The notes under the pieces were generated by a model, which saw only the letters and a list, made by a program, of their open reading frames with translations, searched no databases and was not told the origin of the DNA. A stretch of 64,000 nucleotides of DNA, from assembly GCA_963693305.1 (NCBI GenBank), contig OY855914.1, positions 26,081,972 through 26,145,971 of the forward strand. The letters are read 5' to 3'. The DNA is from Meandrina meandrites (taxonomy: Eukaryota; Cnidaria; Anthozoa; Scleractinia; Meandrinidae). The stretch's first letter is position 1; each line of letters opens with the position of its first letter. A program made the translations under genes and the position numbers. Positions 8,542-16,022 of this stretch are shown in pieces.

Positions 8542-9811
8542 TTAAACCATCACCAGCTCATTACCCACCTGCCTGAGAACAAGTTCGGACTCGTACAAAA
8601 TTCCTGCATAAATGGTGTAGTCTTGCGCGTTGGCCGCCTCGTTGAGCTTGTAGTGGAAAACCATCTGTTTCGGGTCGTTGGTCTTGTTATCCTTGTTTTC
8701 ACGTAGGTCGAAATAGAGTACTGGGTACAGCGTCCCGAAGTTGTTGGGCTGAAGCTGAACACCGGTGTTGTAGTCGTTTTTGCGGTACCGGTAGTTCTTT
8801 AAGTCATTAAGAATGCGCAGTTTGAAGTTTTCGTCGTAGTCCAGCTCCGGATAGTACTGTGAAGAGCCGTACTGTAGCCGGCAGGTCGCTAGCTTGGCTG
8901 AATTGTCTCCGTCAATGTTAAAGGTGTCAAAGAAGTAGGGGTTTTGAGTCAAGGCGTCCTTCTTCCTTGACTGTTGTATGAAAATGAAAACATGCTTTGC
9001 GTCTTTTACGCCGGGATTTATCTGCCAGGCACCGAAAGCGTCACGCCGGCTGCTGCTGGGCTGGATCAATTCATTTAGGTATGTCCATTTCTGAGGTTTC
9101 AAAAAGTTTTCGTTTGCGAGCTTCTGCCCTTCGCTGGTGAAACGCAGCATTGGAACCCACAGCTCGAAGTTTCTCACCACTACCCTACGATTGGTGCCAT
9201 CGTTTTGCCAAATCAGCTCTGCATCCGATTGTAGCTCAATTTCGAACTCCATCTGCATGGGGGGAAGAAGCTTGTCACTCAGCTCTTCGAAGAATGAGTA
9301 CCTGTTAAGCGGTATGAGGGTTTCAACCGTGAGGCCGGCGTGGGCAAGCAAGCCTCTTTGTCTGATTCCTAGGTTGGTGGCAGCGGCGGCTGTCACATTG
9401 CTATTCGTTGTATCCAAATACCAAAACTGATCTTTCGCTGCGCTCCTCGCAAAGTCATCAGAAAAATCCAACAAGTTCTTTATGAATATTAACTTGTGAA
9501 TGTTGTCTACGTTGCCGGTAAATGTTTTTGCCTGATGATTTTACCACAAGTTTGTTTATCAGTGAAAATGAGCCGTTAATGGGCGCTGACCGGGCGTCTG
9601 CTGCAACTTGCGCGCCATCCGCGGTTGCCTCGAAAGTGAAATCAGCCCGGAAGTAGGCGTTATACCAGTCAAACCAGTTGTCTCGGTCGGTGAGTGTGAA
9701 TTTATAGTTTGTTTTTACCTGGTGCTGATTGTTTCCCGGGATACTAATCGGTTTGTCTAACCCGATACGAACATACTCTGTTTTTTCCAAATGCCTGTGG
9801 CTTCTGAACAT
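8542..9811 (-). CDS. Major capsid protein (hexon-like double jelly roll), frameshifted
   Basis: Two overlapping frames together make about 425 codons of one capsid gene. The first runs from ATG 9811 for 117 codons and contains a segment with YVRIGLDKP and RDNWFDWYNAYF. The second is open from about 9535 to the stop at 8542 (310 codons from 9474), has no ATG at its beginning and continues the same protein with KLLPPMQMEFEIEL and a C-terminal FDLRENKDNKTNDPKQMVFH. The frames switch between 9458 and about 9530, where a run of five T lies at 9525-9529. A one-base indel there, or a sequencing error, would break the gene. Length and gene position match Polinton major capsid proteins. TATATA precedes the ATG. 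Confidence 0.87.
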
Positions 9812-9844
9812 CTTGCGTCCTATATATCTTTTTAAAAAATTATT

Positions 9845-10318
9845 TTAATTTTCTGCTATCAATTGGTTTACTTTCAACTTTGCAGCCCGACCCGCGTTTA
9901 AAATCTGTTGCAACTTTTTCCGCGAATCCCCGCTCAACTGAGTTGCTACCCCAGGGTTTAGCATCTTCTTCAGTTTTTGTTTCGACTCTGTACTAAGTTT
10001 CTGTGGTGGGGTCTTTTTTCCCTTAGGTTTTACACTTGGAGTCTTTTTACCCTGCGGGCGTGGATCAGCAACTGAGTTGCTAACCCCACTTCGCAAAACA
10101 GCTTGTATCTTTTCTGCCCCTTTTTCGGTGGCTTTTTTCAGCATTTGCTTCGAGGCTTCATTTACAGCCTTCTTCAACGTCTGACGGGTGACCTTCTTTT
10201 TGAACTGCTTTCCTATATTCATCAGGGTGTCTCTTACAACCCCCGTACCTTTGTGTCTGTATCTATATGTTCCGTTTGGCGCGTCATAATATCTCGCCCA
10301 CTCGCTCGGATGATTCAT
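9845..10318 (-). CDS. Lys-rich minor virion protein, 157 aa
   Basis: The product is strongly basic. Residues 1-30 contain tyrosines (WARYYDAPNGTYRYRHKGTG). Helices rich in Lys/Ala follow, then KPKGKKTP-type repeats and two similar segments (LSTESKQKLKKMLNPG and LSGDSRKKLQQILNAG), a short internal duplication. It sits between major and minor capsid genes in the same orientation, which suggests a core or cement protein like adenovirus pVI or pVII, but homology is not demonstrated. The upstream TTTACACATAAGTATAA motif closely matches the one before the 7184-7714 gene. Confidence 0.72.
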   Translation of the reverse strand: MNHPSEWARYYDAPNGTYRYRHKGTGVVRDTLMNIGKQFKKKVTRQTLKKAVNEASKQMLKKATEKGAEKIQAVLRSGVSNSVADPRPQGKKTPSVKPKGKKTPPQKLSTESKQKLKKMLNPGVATQLSGDSRKKLQQILNAGRAAKLKVNQLIAEN

Positions 10319-10337
10319 TATTATACTTATGTGTAAA

Positions 10338-11117
10338 TTATTTTTCTTTTTCTTCTTCGATGATGATGCTTAAAGCCACGTCTTGGTCATTCAGATCTAT
10401 AATGTTGTTGCGTCCGTCTGTGATTTTGATATTTATCGCATTGATTCTGTTTTTGTTCACCGGGTGCCACAGGAGACGGCGGGGCTCTTTTGAAAAGGGG
10501 TAGCTGACTGTGAGTTCAGCGGTTGAAAAAGAGAACATAACATCGCCTCCGATGTTGTCTACGGCCCTTGTAATGAGGTCACAATGGATGTAGATCCAGT
10601 CGACGCCTCTTGTTATGTTTGGCACGCGGTCGCTCCTGTTGTTCGCTCCGTCTATTGTTTTCTTGTCAAAACCCAGCAACGCGGCGAATTCACCTCCACT
10701 TAGGTCAAGCTCGTAGCCGTCCTGCAACAGAATGACCGCCCGATACGTTGTGCTGTGAAAATACAGCTGGACAATAAACTCGGATTTTTCATCCTTGGGA
10801 TCCACTCTTCCGATAAGCGACTGGATGGTGGTGTTGAGACCTTTGTAATCATACATTCCATCCGGGATTGTCACGGTTTTCCAGTTCTCTGTTTTTTTCC
10901 GCCATTTGAATTCGTTGTTGTTGTACCGTTTCGCGATGTTGTACCACGAATAAGACATAGATACCAGCTCATTTAACGCCGCCTTGTACTTTTTGAAGGG
11001 ATCTAAAGCGATTGGTGGGTCAAAGTTAATTGTAAAGTCATGTGACTTGCTGTTAGCGTTGTTTTGTTTGGCCAGCCGCGAGTCAAGCAACAGGTTGAAA
11101 TGAAAATGGGTTGACAT
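10338..11117 (-). CDS. Penton-like minor capsid protein (single jelly roll type)
   Basis: This protein of 259 residues starts with FHFNLLLDSR and contains ALNELVSMSYSWYNI, IPDGMYDYKGLN and FAALLGFDKK, then an acidic C-terminus EEEKEK. The length, the DGMYDY..LN pattern and position in the capsid block match the single-jelly-roll penton protein of Polintons/adintoviruses, which closes the five-fold vertices. The ORF is intact and starts at an ATG just after TTATATAAT. It ends 20 bases before the next gene in the same direction. Confidence 0.85.
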   Translation of the reverse strand: MSTHFHFNLLLDSRLAKQNNANSKSHDFTINFDPPIALDPFKKYKAALNELVSMSYSWYNIAKRYNNNEFKWRKKTENWKTVTIPDGMYDYKGLNTTIQSLIGRVDPKDEKSEFIVQLYFHSTTYRAVILLQDGYELDLSGGEFAALLGFDKKTIDGANNRSDRVPNITRGVDWIYIHCDLITRAVDNIGGDVMFSFSTAELTVSYPFSKEPRRLLWHPVNKNRINAINIKITDGRNNIIDLNDQDVALSIIIEEEKEK

Positions 11118-11122
11118 GTTGC

Positions 11123-12034
11123 TTATATAATATTACTCAAAATTTTGTGGGCTTCTTTTTGTGTTATTTCCTTTAGCTTTACCAGTAGCCCTAACATCTG
11201 CTGGACCTGTTTTTTCAGCTTCAGTGAAGTGTTGCCCGCCTGTATAGACGCCAAGCTTAAGTGTAGCCTTTCAACCAAAGCGTTTGGATCAACACTTCCG
11301 CTTCCTTCCATTTCTCTTTCTCTTTCGGGGTCCTGTTCCCAGTCGGGTTCATCATCCTGGGTGTGGGGTAACCTTACTGAAGGCTGTTTATTCCCTTTTC
11401 TCCTGTCTAGAATTTCTTCTCTTGCCTCTTTTATATCTGCCAATGTGTAGCCGTAGAATTTTGATTTTTTGCTTTTTACCACATAGGCTGGATTGTCTTT
11501 ATTTTTTGTTAACATGCTGCTCAGTGTCTGCAGGTCAACCGACTCTGATCCCTTGATACCCGGTTCTTGTGGTGGCCCCCATTTACTTTCTTTGGGTTTT
11601 ATCCCGCTGGGGTGTGGGGTATCCCCACTTTCTTCCATTAATTCCATTTCTTCCTCTTCAGCCAAAGGTGGTAACGGTGTTGATGTAGGAGATGGTGGTG
11701 GTGATGATGTTGGTGTTGGTGTTGGTGATGGTGTTGGTGTTGGTGTTGGTGTTGGTAGTGGAGTTTCCTCATCCGGGTTAAAATCTCCGTCGAAGGGGTT
11801 ATTTAAATCAAACTCATCCATACCATAATCTGGGATTTCTTCCTCTTCTTTTGGGGCCGTCCCTACTTGGAGTTTGTCAAGCCGCGATGTGATCGGTTTG
11901 AACAACTCCTCACCTGAAACCAGGCTAAACTCTTTATCTATTTTGTTATTTTTAATTGCAGTGAGGATTTTGTCGTTCTGCTGCTCAACTTCAGCCTTTT
12001 CACCGACAAGCTTTTGCCACTTCTTCATGGACAT
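11123..12034 (-). CDS. Pro/Thr-repeat virion-associated protein, 303 aa
   Basis: I place the start at ATG 12034 (MSMKKW), since the TATATA shared with the divergent ATPase gene lies between 12034 and 12063. A longer frame from 12076 would cross the promoter. The N-terminal third is charged, then comes an acidic DEFDLNNPFDGDFNPDEE stretch and a low-complexity TPTPTPSPTPTP linker encoded by a (GGTGTT)-like run at about 11690-11760. Two segments with GSxSVD and helical C-termini follow. The long linker suggests an extended tether. Family and function are unknown to me. Confidence 0.72.
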   Translation of the reverse strand: MSMKKWQKLVGEKAEVEQQNDKILTAIKNNKIDKEFSLVSGEELFKPITSRLDKLQVGTAPKEEEEIPDYGMDEFDLNNPFDGDFNPDEETPLPTPTPTPTPSPTPTPTSSPPPSPTSTPLPPLAEEEEMELMEESGDTPHPSGIKPKESKWGPPQEPGIKGSESVDLQTLSSMLTKNKDNPAYVVKSKKSKFYGYTLADIKEAREEILDRRKGNKQPSVRLPHTQDDEPDWEQDPEREREMEGSGSVDPNALVERLHLSLASIQAGNTSLKLKKQVQQMLGLLVKLKEITQKEAHKILSNII

Positions 12035-12062
12035 ATTTTTGCCGTATATATAACAGAAAAAA
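12035..12062. promoter_or_regulatory. Bidirectional promoter between Pro/Thr-repeat gene and ATPase
   Basis: The 28 bases between the divergent ATGs at 12034 and 12063 contain GTATATATAAC. This matches the 28-base arrangement at 5241-5268. One TATA-like motif could serve both directions. Confidence 0.5.
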
Positions 12063-12695
12063 ATGAAAATTCCCAATTACGACCCCAGTTTGACTACAAA
12101 AAGTAATTACAAGCGGGGGCACCCTTGTATGCCAGCAGATACCTTTCGGATGCTTATTTGCGGGCCAAGCAACTCTGGTAAGACAAATATTCTCATGCAT
12201 ATGCTTTACAGGCTGTTGGTCTACGACAAAATTTACCTTTGCACAAAAAACCTGCATCAAGACAAGTACCAATATATGATTGATGATTTCGATAAAAGAG
12301 TCAATCCTGCGGCTGGGTATAATGTTATTGAAGGCGCCAACGATGTTATTCCTCTTGAGATGCTGCCCACTGACAACCAAAAAATTGTAATCTTTGATGA
12401 TATGGTTTGTGAAAAAAACCAAAACGACATTATCGATTATTTTATGAATGGGCGGCAGCGCAATTGCAGCGTCATTTATCTTTCTCAAAGCTACTTCAAG
12501 ACCCCCAAAAACATCCGAGATAATTGCACCCACTTTTGCATTTTCAACTTTCTTCCCAGCGAAAATAACCGTATTGCTGATGAATTGGGAATTGACAGAG
12601 AGCTGCTTGAAAGGGCTACCGATGCTAAATATTCTTTTTTATACTACGACAAACCAAAAAAAACCACACTTAAAAATTTTGATGAAAATATATAG
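12063..12695 (+). CDS. Genome-packaging ATPase (FtsK/HerA, A32-like)
   Basis: This protein of 210 residues has Walker A GPSNSGKT at residues 34-41 and Walker B KIVIFDD at 107-113. A conserved [11 protein letters not shown] segment follows, as in poxvirus A32-type and Polinton packaging ATPases. It would drive DNA into the capsid. The frame is intact from ATG 12063 to TAG 12695, and length is normal for the family. Only two bases separate it from the collagen-like gene downstream, whose TATA-like motif lies within the last codons of this gene. Confidence 0.95.
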   Translation: MKIPNYDPSLTTKSNYKRGHPCMPADTFRMLICGPSNSGKTNILMHMLYRLLVYDKIYLCTKNLHQDKYQYMIDDFDKRVNPAAGYNVIEGANDVIPLEMLPTDNQKIVIFDDMVCEKNQNDIIDYFMNGRQRNCSVIYLSQSYFKTPKNIRDNCTHFCIFNFLPSENNRIADELGIDRELLERATDAKYSFLYYDKPKKTTLKNFDENI

Positions 12696-12697
12696 AG

Positions 12698-14209
12698 ATG
12701 GGGTATCTTAACGGTGCGACGGGTGCAACTCAAACACATGAAGAGTCTACTTCAATCCGAGGGCAAACCGGCCCGGCCGGCCCTGCTGGTCCGACTGGCG
12801 CAACTGGACCCGCTGGCCCTAAAGGTGAAAAGGGTGACAAGGGCAATACTGGCCCGCAAGGACCTAAAGGAGATAAAGGCAATGTTGGGGAAAAAGGATT
12901 AAAGGGTGATACGGGCTCACAAGGGCCGACCGGACCTGCTGGCCCTGCGGGAGCAACGGGACCTACGGGACCAACCGGAGCTACAGGACCTGCGGGACCC
13001 ACTGGATCTACAGGACCCGCGGGTTCAAAAGGTGATATTGGGCCAAAAGGTGAGAAAGGTGATATTGGGGCTTTTTCAACCGCAAACATTGATGAGGATA
13101 TTCTCATGAATGACTATGCGATCAGACAGCTTGCAAATCCTACGGGTGATCGGGATGCTGTAAATCTTGGTTCAATGAAAAAATATGTGTCCACTACTAC
13201 AATTACAACAGGAATTGCTCATAAGCAAAACTCCTTAGCCTATTTAATCCAAAAGGTAGGTCTTACGCCTGTAAATAATGTTGTTTCTGTTACGTTAGAA
13301 GAAGACTTTAAATCCAACATTCACATTTTGAATAAAAAAGCTTATACTTTCAATCTCGTAAGAACTAGTGTCGATTCTTTCAACTCACGTTTGGCGTTGG
13401 ATAAAAAACCTCTGTCTGAAGGAGAGCACACTATATGTGTTGAGTTCTTTATCCCAAAAGTTGATACTAATTGGTTTATAAGCGCTTCAACCCCTAACCC
13501 GATTGATACTCTTAATTACCATACCAAGCATTTCAACGGTCACAGCCCGAAATATTCGCGCACCATTATTCACACGCACAAATACAAAGACAACGATGAC
13601 ACAATCTATCTTGATATTTCAAATCCGGGTTATGATGGCTCGTCACCACTTGAAAAGGCTGCTTTGATTATTTATGGGGCAAAGGGTTACCAAACAGATG
13701 TTGACGGCACTATTTATGATGAGGCTTTTGTTGTCGATGACAGTGGCGACTTTACTCTACAGACAAATTTAGATATGAACGGTTTTAAAATAAAAAATTA
13801 CCTACCCCAACGCCTGATTGTAATAAATGGAGATTATAAAAAGGATTATGAAAAATTAAGAAAATATGGTATTGTTAAATTCGGTAATTTATTTTATACG
13901 ATACCGCCCTTCCCTTGCATTATTAAGCGTGTAACAATTTTTATTGCGACGTTAGGTGGTGAAAATAAATACGAACAAATTGATATTAGGTTACGGTTGG
14001 CAAGAAATACCTGGGTCTTTGAAGGTAATATTATTACCAATAACGACTTTCAATACCAATATATGGAGCCTGTGTTAAATGACGGGGGAAAAATACAAGT
14101 ACCCCGCGGGGGTGACCCAACTATTTTTATACAGGTACTTAAGCATAATTCAGCACTAAGTGTAAAATATGGTGAAGTACTGGTAAGTTTAGTTTTAGAA
14201 GTTATATAG
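12698..14209 (+). CDS. Collagen-like fibre protein
   Basis: This protein has 503 residues. About 35 uninterrupted Gly-X-Y triplets occupy residues 20-127 ([19 protein letters not shown] and similar), enough for a collagen triple helix. Two tail-fibre-like motifs flank a beta-rich domain: [20 protein letters not shown] then [12 protein letters not shown] at about 135-165, and [14 protein letters not shown] at about 355-370. The C-terminal 130 residues are beta-rich. There is no signal peptide. A trimeric surface fibre used for attachment is the natural inference. It lies on the strand of the ATPase and is probably co-expressed late. Confidence 0.85.
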   Translation: MGYLNGATGATQTHEESTSIRGQTGPAGPAGPTGATGPAGPKGEKGDKGNTGPQGPKGDKGNVGEKGLKGDTGSQGPTGPAGPAGATGPTGPTGATGPAGPTGSTGPAGSKGDIGPKGEKGDIGAFSTANIDEDILMNDYAIRQLANPTGDRDAVNLGSMKKYVSTTTITTGIAHKQNSLAYLIQKVGLTPVNNVVSVTLEEDFKSNIHILNKKAYTFNLVRTSVDSFNSRLALDKKPLSEGEHTICVEFFIPKVDTNWFISASTPNPIDTLNYHTKHFNGHSPKYSRTIIHTHKYKDNDDTIYLDISNPGYDGSSPLEKAALIIYGAKGYQTDVDGTIYDEAFVVDDSGDFTLQTNLDMNGFKIKNYLPQRLIVINGDYKKDYEKLRKYGIVKFGNLFYTIPPFPCIIKRVTIFIATLGGENKYEQIDIRLRLARNTWVFEGNIITNNDFQYQYMEPVLNDGGKIQVPRGGDPTIFIQVLKHNSALSVKYGEVLVSLVLEVI

Positions 14210-14734
14210 AACTAATTAAGTTCGCAATTCTGATTTGTGCCTGCACGTGCGCTGTCAATCAATTCTTATTCTGCGGTTTTACCTCCCACGCAAATCTTTT
14301 GTTTTCACATTCCTTTGGTCTAAAATTCAGCGTAGACCAAAAAAATTTTTCAAAACAAAAGAAACCAATTAAGACCTGTCAGCTTAATATTTAGACGTTA
14401 GTAAGATTATGTAAATACGCAAAGTTCAAGAACTTTCTAAAATTTACATAATTACATATACACTTAAAGTCACGTTAAATGCTTGTCCTTTTCCATGCGA
14501 TTTGCTTTATTTTATCCGAACTTTCTACTCCCGTTTGGCAGAATGAGGTTAGTCAGATTACTTATCAAGTCGTGCAAGCGATGGAAGAAGCAGAAAAAAA
14601 TTAAACAGTCACGCTTGGTAAGTTAACTTCACTCGATATAGGAACTGTGTAATATAAATATTGGTTTCCTAACTTCACTCGATATAGGAACTGTGTAATA
14701 TAAATATTGGTTTCCGTTCTTCTTCTCAGAAATA
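14210..14734. other. Non-coding gap between fibre gene and right terminal genes
   Basis: I see no convincing gene here. A possible stem-loop lies at about 14298-14368, where CTTTTGTTTT and TTTGGTCTA are matched by TAGACCAAA and AAAACAAAAG. It could terminate the fibre transcript. The remainder is AT-rich, with the 46-bp tandem repeat near its right end. Confidence 0.5.
14624..14715. repeat. Tandem duplication of a 46-bp unit
   Basis: Units 14624-14669 and 14670-14715 are identical as read. They lie directly downstream of the 14735-15076 gene, on its 3' side. Confidence 0.9.
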
Positions 14735-15076
14735 TCACGCAACTACTCCGCTCCAAACCGCAGCGAAAGATTTCTTGAAGCACTCATCGTAGTCAGCTTC
14801 ATCATAAATTGGATAGCCGAGATAGTGTCTGAATCCATTTCTAATGCACAGATTACAGAGACCATTTCGTGAACATCTGCTTCTGCCACATTTATAACAG
14901 AACAAGACCCTTACAATTTGTTTATTGCGATCGCAAACTGGAGCTTCCTTGATTGCGGCATGAACTTCGTCCCAGCCAAGCATTTTTCGCTGCCAGAGTC
15001 TTATTATAATATACTCTGTACAGATTTTTTCTCGAAGTTCAGCCGGAAGTGCTTGTATTAGTTCTAACGTGCCCAT
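14735..15076 (-). CDS. Terminal Cys-rich small protein A, 113 aa
   Basis: The N-terminal 40 residues (GTLELIQALPAELREKICTE, then an IIIRLWQRK..GWDEVH segment) are almost identical to those of the 15176-15520 product. The C-terminal half holds cysteines in C-x2-C and C-x2-C pairs (CYKCGRSRCSRNGLCNLC), suggesting a zinc-binding module. The gene reads inward from the right terminal box, whose near end is nine bases upstream of the ATG. The LPAELREKI start recalls F-box-like helices, but I cannot assign a family. The 4048-4344 product shares the central helix. Confidence 0.75.
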   Translation of the reverse strand: MGTLELIQALPAELREKICTEYIIIRLWQRKMLGWDEVHAAIKEAPVCDRNKQIVRVLFCYKCGRSRCSRNGLCNLCIRNGFRHYLGYPIYDEADYDECFKKSFAAVWSGVVA

Positions 15077-15084
15077 GTTTATAC

Positions 15085-15118
15085 ACTTGTTGGTGTGTTT
15101 CTCTAATTGCTTGGTAAA
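15085..15118 (-). repeat. Inner right terminal box (inverted copy of 1-34)
   Basis: This is an exact inverted copy of the window's first 34 bases, directly upstream of the 14735-15076 gene. With flanks it belongs to a direct repeat: about 14972-15127 is nearly identical to 15413-15571, at a period of 444 bases. Confidence 0.92.
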
Positions 15119-15175
15119 AGAAGATTCTCAGTAAAATTTTTGAAAGATTTCTCGCATTGGGTCTTAACCCTTAAC

Positions 15176-15520
15176 TTACAAAAGGATCCAAGTGTGTTCA
15201 AGATCTTCATCGCATATCTCAATACAGCGTCTGGGGGTGTTGTATTCGTCTGCGTCTGGGAAAGCATAATGAATGAAAGAGTCGTTTTGTATACACGGAA
15301 AACATAGCCCATCAACGCCGCATTTTTTGTGTTTAAGACATAACATAACTTTCACAAGCCTTTGGCATCTTTGACAAAAAGGGGTTTTTTGCAATTCTTG
15401 GTGTACTTTGCCCCAGCCAAGATCTTTTCGCTGCCAGAGTCTTATTATAATATACTCCGTACAGATTTTTTCTCGAAGTTCAGCCGGAAGTGCTTGTATT
15501 AGTTCAAGTGTGCCTGCCAT
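15176..15520 (-). CDS. Terminal Cys-rich small protein B, 114 aa
   Basis: This is a paralogue of the 14735-15076 product. The first 34 residues are virtually identical; the rest has diverged but keeps a Cys-rich pattern (FCQRCQRLVKVMLCLKHKKC, then CFPC). The gene arose with its upstream box by a 444-bp tandem duplication and has diverged in its 3' half, which suggests selection or a mosaic origin. TTTATACAC precedes the ATG. Function is unknown. Confidence 0.72.
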   Translation of the reverse strand: MAGTLELIQALPAELREKICTEYIIIRLWQRKDLGWGKVHQELQKTPFCQRCQRLVKVMLCLKHKKCGVDGLCFPCIQNDSFIHYAFPDADEYNTPRRCIEICDEDLEHTWILL

Positions 15521-15528
15521 GTTTATAC

Positions 15529-15562
15529 ACTTGTTGGTGTGTTTCTCTAATTGCTTGGTAAA
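15529..15562 (-). repeat. Outer right terminal box
   Basis: This is a second exact inverted copy of bases 1-34, eight bases upstream of the 15176-15520 start. Either this copy or the decayed one near 15780-15795 marks the right end of the element. Confidence 0.9.
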
Positions 15563-15753
15563 AGAAGATTCATTACATCTTGTGGGCTCATTTTTTGCAT
15601 TTGCGCCACTATGTGATCTATTGCAATTGGTGGCGGCTTTTCTTGGTTTTGGTTGACTGTGCGATATATTTCAAAATCTGTTCTCGTTCTGTTTTTTTGG
15701 AATTTTGTTTTTTTCATGCTTTGTTCCATTAGACCGCTTCTTCCTCTTCCCAT
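15547..15753 (-). CDS. Possible third terminal small ORF, 68 aa
   Basis: This short basic frame starts at ATG 15753 and runs into the outer terminal box, where it ends NLLLPSN. It lies in the same orientation as the two paralogous terminal genes. A partial, decayed copy of the box (TCTCTAATTACTTG, 15781-15794) lies about 27 bases upstream. The sequence (EIYRTVNQNQEKPPP, then DHIVAQMQKMSPQDVM) has no recognised family and no resemblance to the other two. It could equally be host flank. Confidence 0.3.
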   Translation of the reverse strand: MGRGRSGLMEQSMKKTKFQKNRTRTDFEIYRTVNQNQEKPPPIAIDHIVAQMQKMSPQDVMNLLLPSN

Positions 15754-15817
15754 CTCTGTGTTTTACTGCTCGGTGCCGATTCTCTAATTACTTGTCCCGC
15801 CCTGCTGCCCCCCTCCA

Positions 15818-16022
15818 AGTAGTAAAACCGGAGTCAAACGAATACTTGCGAGCAGCACCTAAATTTCTAACCTCTTCAGGAGACTATAGTCAGGGAGCTA
15901 AAATCAAGGCACGTGAGTTTGCGAGCGTGTTTTGATTTTAGCTCCCTGACTATAGTCTCCTGAAGAGGTTAGAAATTTAGGTGCGCCCGAGCTGGTATTC
16001 GTTTGACTCCGGTTTTACTACT
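15818..16022. repeat. 205-bp foldback (MITE-like) element
   Basis: Arms of about 90 bases at 15818-15907 and 15932-16022 are near-perfect inverted copies, starting AGTAGTAAAACCGGAGTC and ending in its complement, with a 24-base loop. The unpaired insertion GCCCGAGCTGG near 15985 is the main arm difference. No clear target duplication is visible. It lies just outside the provirus end. Confidence 0.85.

Larger units (their letters stand above)
1..15563. mobile_element. Polinton/Maverick (adintovirus-like) provirus
   Basis: The segment encodes family B DNA polymerase, retrovirus-type integrase, adenain-type protease, double-jelly-roll-type major capsid protein, penton-like minor capsid protein and FtsK/A32-type ATPase, all without introns. 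That is the hallmark set of Polintons/Mavericks and adintoviruses. The 34 bases at the left edge recur inverted at 15085-15118 and 15529-15562, so they act as terminal inverted repeat sequence. The size of about 15.5 kb is normal for the group. The left boundary and target-site duplication cannot be seen because the window opens inside the repeat. The right end may extend to about 15797 if the third, decayed box counts. Three genes carry lesions, so this copy is probably not autonomous. Confidence 0.93.

Noticed and set aside
12730..13107. Pro-rich minus-strand frame opposite the collagen gene
   Set aside because: It is the antisense shadow of Gly-X-Y codons.
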